This document shows positions 62,967 through 64,000 of a DNA stretch of 64,000 nt, in pieces (positions within the stretch are counted from its first letter, which is position 1; every line of letters starts with the position of its first letter). The notes under the pieces were generated by a model. It worked only from the letters and a program-made list of their open reading frames with translations. It did no database searches and had not been told where the DNA came from. The position numbers and the translations under genes are program-made. This stretch comes from Roseibium hamelinense (lineage in GTDB: Bacteria; Pseudomonadota; Alphaproteobacteria; Rhizobiales; Stappiaceae), in NCBI RefSeq assembly GCF_007830545.1, contig NZ_VLLF01000001.1:930001-994000 (forward strand), written 5' to 3'.

Positions 62967-63710
62967 CGGGGGGCTCCCCTTTCCAATAACTTGCTGCGGC
63001 CGCCCACTCGTTGTTTGTTTCGGGCGCTGCAGTTTCACGTCGCAGGGTGCTGGATGTGCAACCCGGCCGCCCCCGGTTTGGAGCCGGAGGGTGGACTGCA
63101 TCACGCAGCGACGGTTGGGCAATGCAGCTCAAGAATGTGAGCGCAGTGCTTTCCCGCGTCGGAAATGCCTGATTGGATCGGATAGACCGAACCGCACGTC
63201 AGACAATGATGTAACAAGTGCCTCTTCAGTGACCCCGGAGGTTGGAAACCCCGGCAGAGACCAAAAAAGCCCTCTTACGTCGTTGCTTTAAGCCGTCCGG
63301 ATCTTCTGCCCCGCCCCTTGGCGGTTGTTCATGGCAGCGGCCCCTTAAGAAGTTCAACCTGAACTCCATGGACGACCTCGGGCACGTGCGAATTTGGGCG
63401 AGCAGGTGATGCAATAATTCGCGGCCGATTGCAAGAGCCAATTTTGCAAGACACTCAGTATCTTTGCGCCACAATTCAACGCAGCTGGCTTGTACGGCCA
63501 AACGGAAAAAGCGCCCGGCGCAGGTCAGACCGGATCACCCAAATAAGCCGCCAAGAGCACAGCCACTTCTTTCAAAAAGGACACGGAACCACCACCAGAA
63601 GCTTCATTACAGGACGGTAATACAGTGATAAGATCCTGTTATTTCAGTTTATTTTGATAAACGTCCATCTTTTTGCCACGTTTTAACACGCAAAAATTGA
63701 GGGGCAAAAC
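62967..63710. other. Gene-free stretch
   Basis: These 744 bp separate the decarboxylase from the last, partial gene. A minus-strand frame at 63226-63501 has no ribosome binding site or domain and is not called. The last 100 bp are AT-rich, with GATAAGATCCTG and TGATAAACG words that could include a promoter. GAGGGG at 63700-63705 serves the ATG at 63711. Confidence 0.4.
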
Positions 63711-64000
63711 ATGAGCTTCAGCAGCAGCGGCAGTGTGAGTTTTCTGCTTAACTCATTCAGCAATGAGCCAAGCCAGTCTTCATTCGACGACGGAAACGAT
63801 TCTGGATCAGAAGAGTTTGCCAGCAGCCTAAAGCAGGGATTCACCAGCAAAAACCCGCGAAAGCTGAGCCTGTCCACACCGCGCCAGGAGTCATTCCACC
63901 GTAAAGACAGATCAACTTCACTAGGGTCTCTGGATCCTGTGGAATTCGATGAGACCAGCAAGTCAGAGAACTCGGGTTTCACGCAAGACAAGCACCACCT
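63711..64000 (+). CDS. Partial Ser-rich orphan protein (candidate effector)
   Basis: ATG at 63711, preceded by GAGGGGC, opens a frame that stays open for 96 codons to the window end. The product starts MSFSSSGSVSFLLNSF and is rich in Ser, Asp, Glu, Lys and Asn (SSFDDGNDSGSEEF, TSKNPRKLSLSTPRQESFHR), with no Sec signal or hydrophobic segment after residue 14. Such N-termini are typical of type III secreted effectors. The AT-rich upstream region is like that of the CaaX protein at 18150. The function cannot be judged from this part. Confidence 0.62.
   Translation, partial: MSFSSSGSVSFLLNSFSNEPSQSSFDDGNDSGSEEFASSLKQGFTSKNPRKLSLSTPRQESFHRKDRSTSLGSLDPVEFDETSKSENSGFTQDKHH

Noticed and set aside
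63226-63501. 91-codon minus-strand frame
   Set aside because: No start signal, no known domain, low coding-like character.
47707-64000. Type III or type VI secretion apparatus genes
   Set aside because: None of the frames encodes a recognisable ATPase, secretin, export-gate, sheath or TssB/C-type component; only candidate substrates are present.

Overview
The window looks like chromosome of a GC-rich alphaproteobacterium of the order Hyphomicrobiales. My best guess is a marine Stappiaceae relative (Roseibium/Labrenzia/Stappia type). This is inferred from gene content: two-subunit methylmalonyl-CoA mutase plus MeaB, PPi-dependent phosphofructokinase, homospermidine synthase with ornithine decarboxylase, a Tat-exported beta-helix protein of the TIGR03808 type, an R. 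etli-type L-asparaginase, and GTCATCC...GGATCC intergenic palindromes. I saw no rRNA, tRNA, CRISPR array, intact insertion sequence or phage module.

Layout. 1-2.6 kb: the tail of an EAL protein, an orphan solute-binding protein, and a large array of about 220-bp palindromic repeats. 2.9-4.2 kb: a lower-GC, translationally coupled pair whose second gene carries a HEPN-type R-x4-H motif and whose two proteins appear to share a domain; this is a candidate undescribed HEPN system. 4.5-17.3 kb: metabolic and housekeeping genes (pfp, mutB-mutA, a LuxR-type solo regulator, a HerA-like ATPase, a cation efflux protein, an M20 peptidase, a LOG-family enzyme). 17.3-18.8 kb: a decayed gene, then an AT-rich insert encoding a small protein ending in a eukaryotic-type CaaX box. 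19.4-40.6 kb: mostly ordinary transporters, regulators, amino-acid enzymes and periplasmic proteins, with one frameshifted YHS-domain gene and four more solute-binding proteins without permeases (two are tandem duplicates). 41.3-43.3 kb: a VgrG-spike-like, Ser-rich protein and a small coiled-coil ORF. 43.6-47.5 kb: a SulP transporter, a membrane adenylate/guanylate cyclase and a tiny membrane protein.

47.7-64 kb is the most unusual part. It holds a 1258-residue orphan protein, a second CaaX-ending protein (CLIQ), a Stf0-type sulfotransferase with a decayed copy of its 3' part nearby, a large RTX protein, two tandem paralogs that start with the same 17 residues (plus a third, truncated copy of that 5' module), and a Ser-rich ORF running off the end. 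Interspersed are a DMT permease and a polyamine group (ornithine decarboxylase, a GNAT enzyme, and homospermidine synthase with a histone-H1-like tail). I read the orphan proteins as a scattered set of candidate secreted effectors that may act inside eukaryotic host cells. That is inference: no type III, IV or VI secretion apparatus is visible here.

Methylmalonyl-CoA mutase and its chaperone MeaB cooperate although they lie about 12 kb apart. Ornithine decarboxylase supplies putrescine to homospermidine synthase. The sulfotransferase and SulP transporter could both touch sulfate metabolism, but nothing in the sequence links them.
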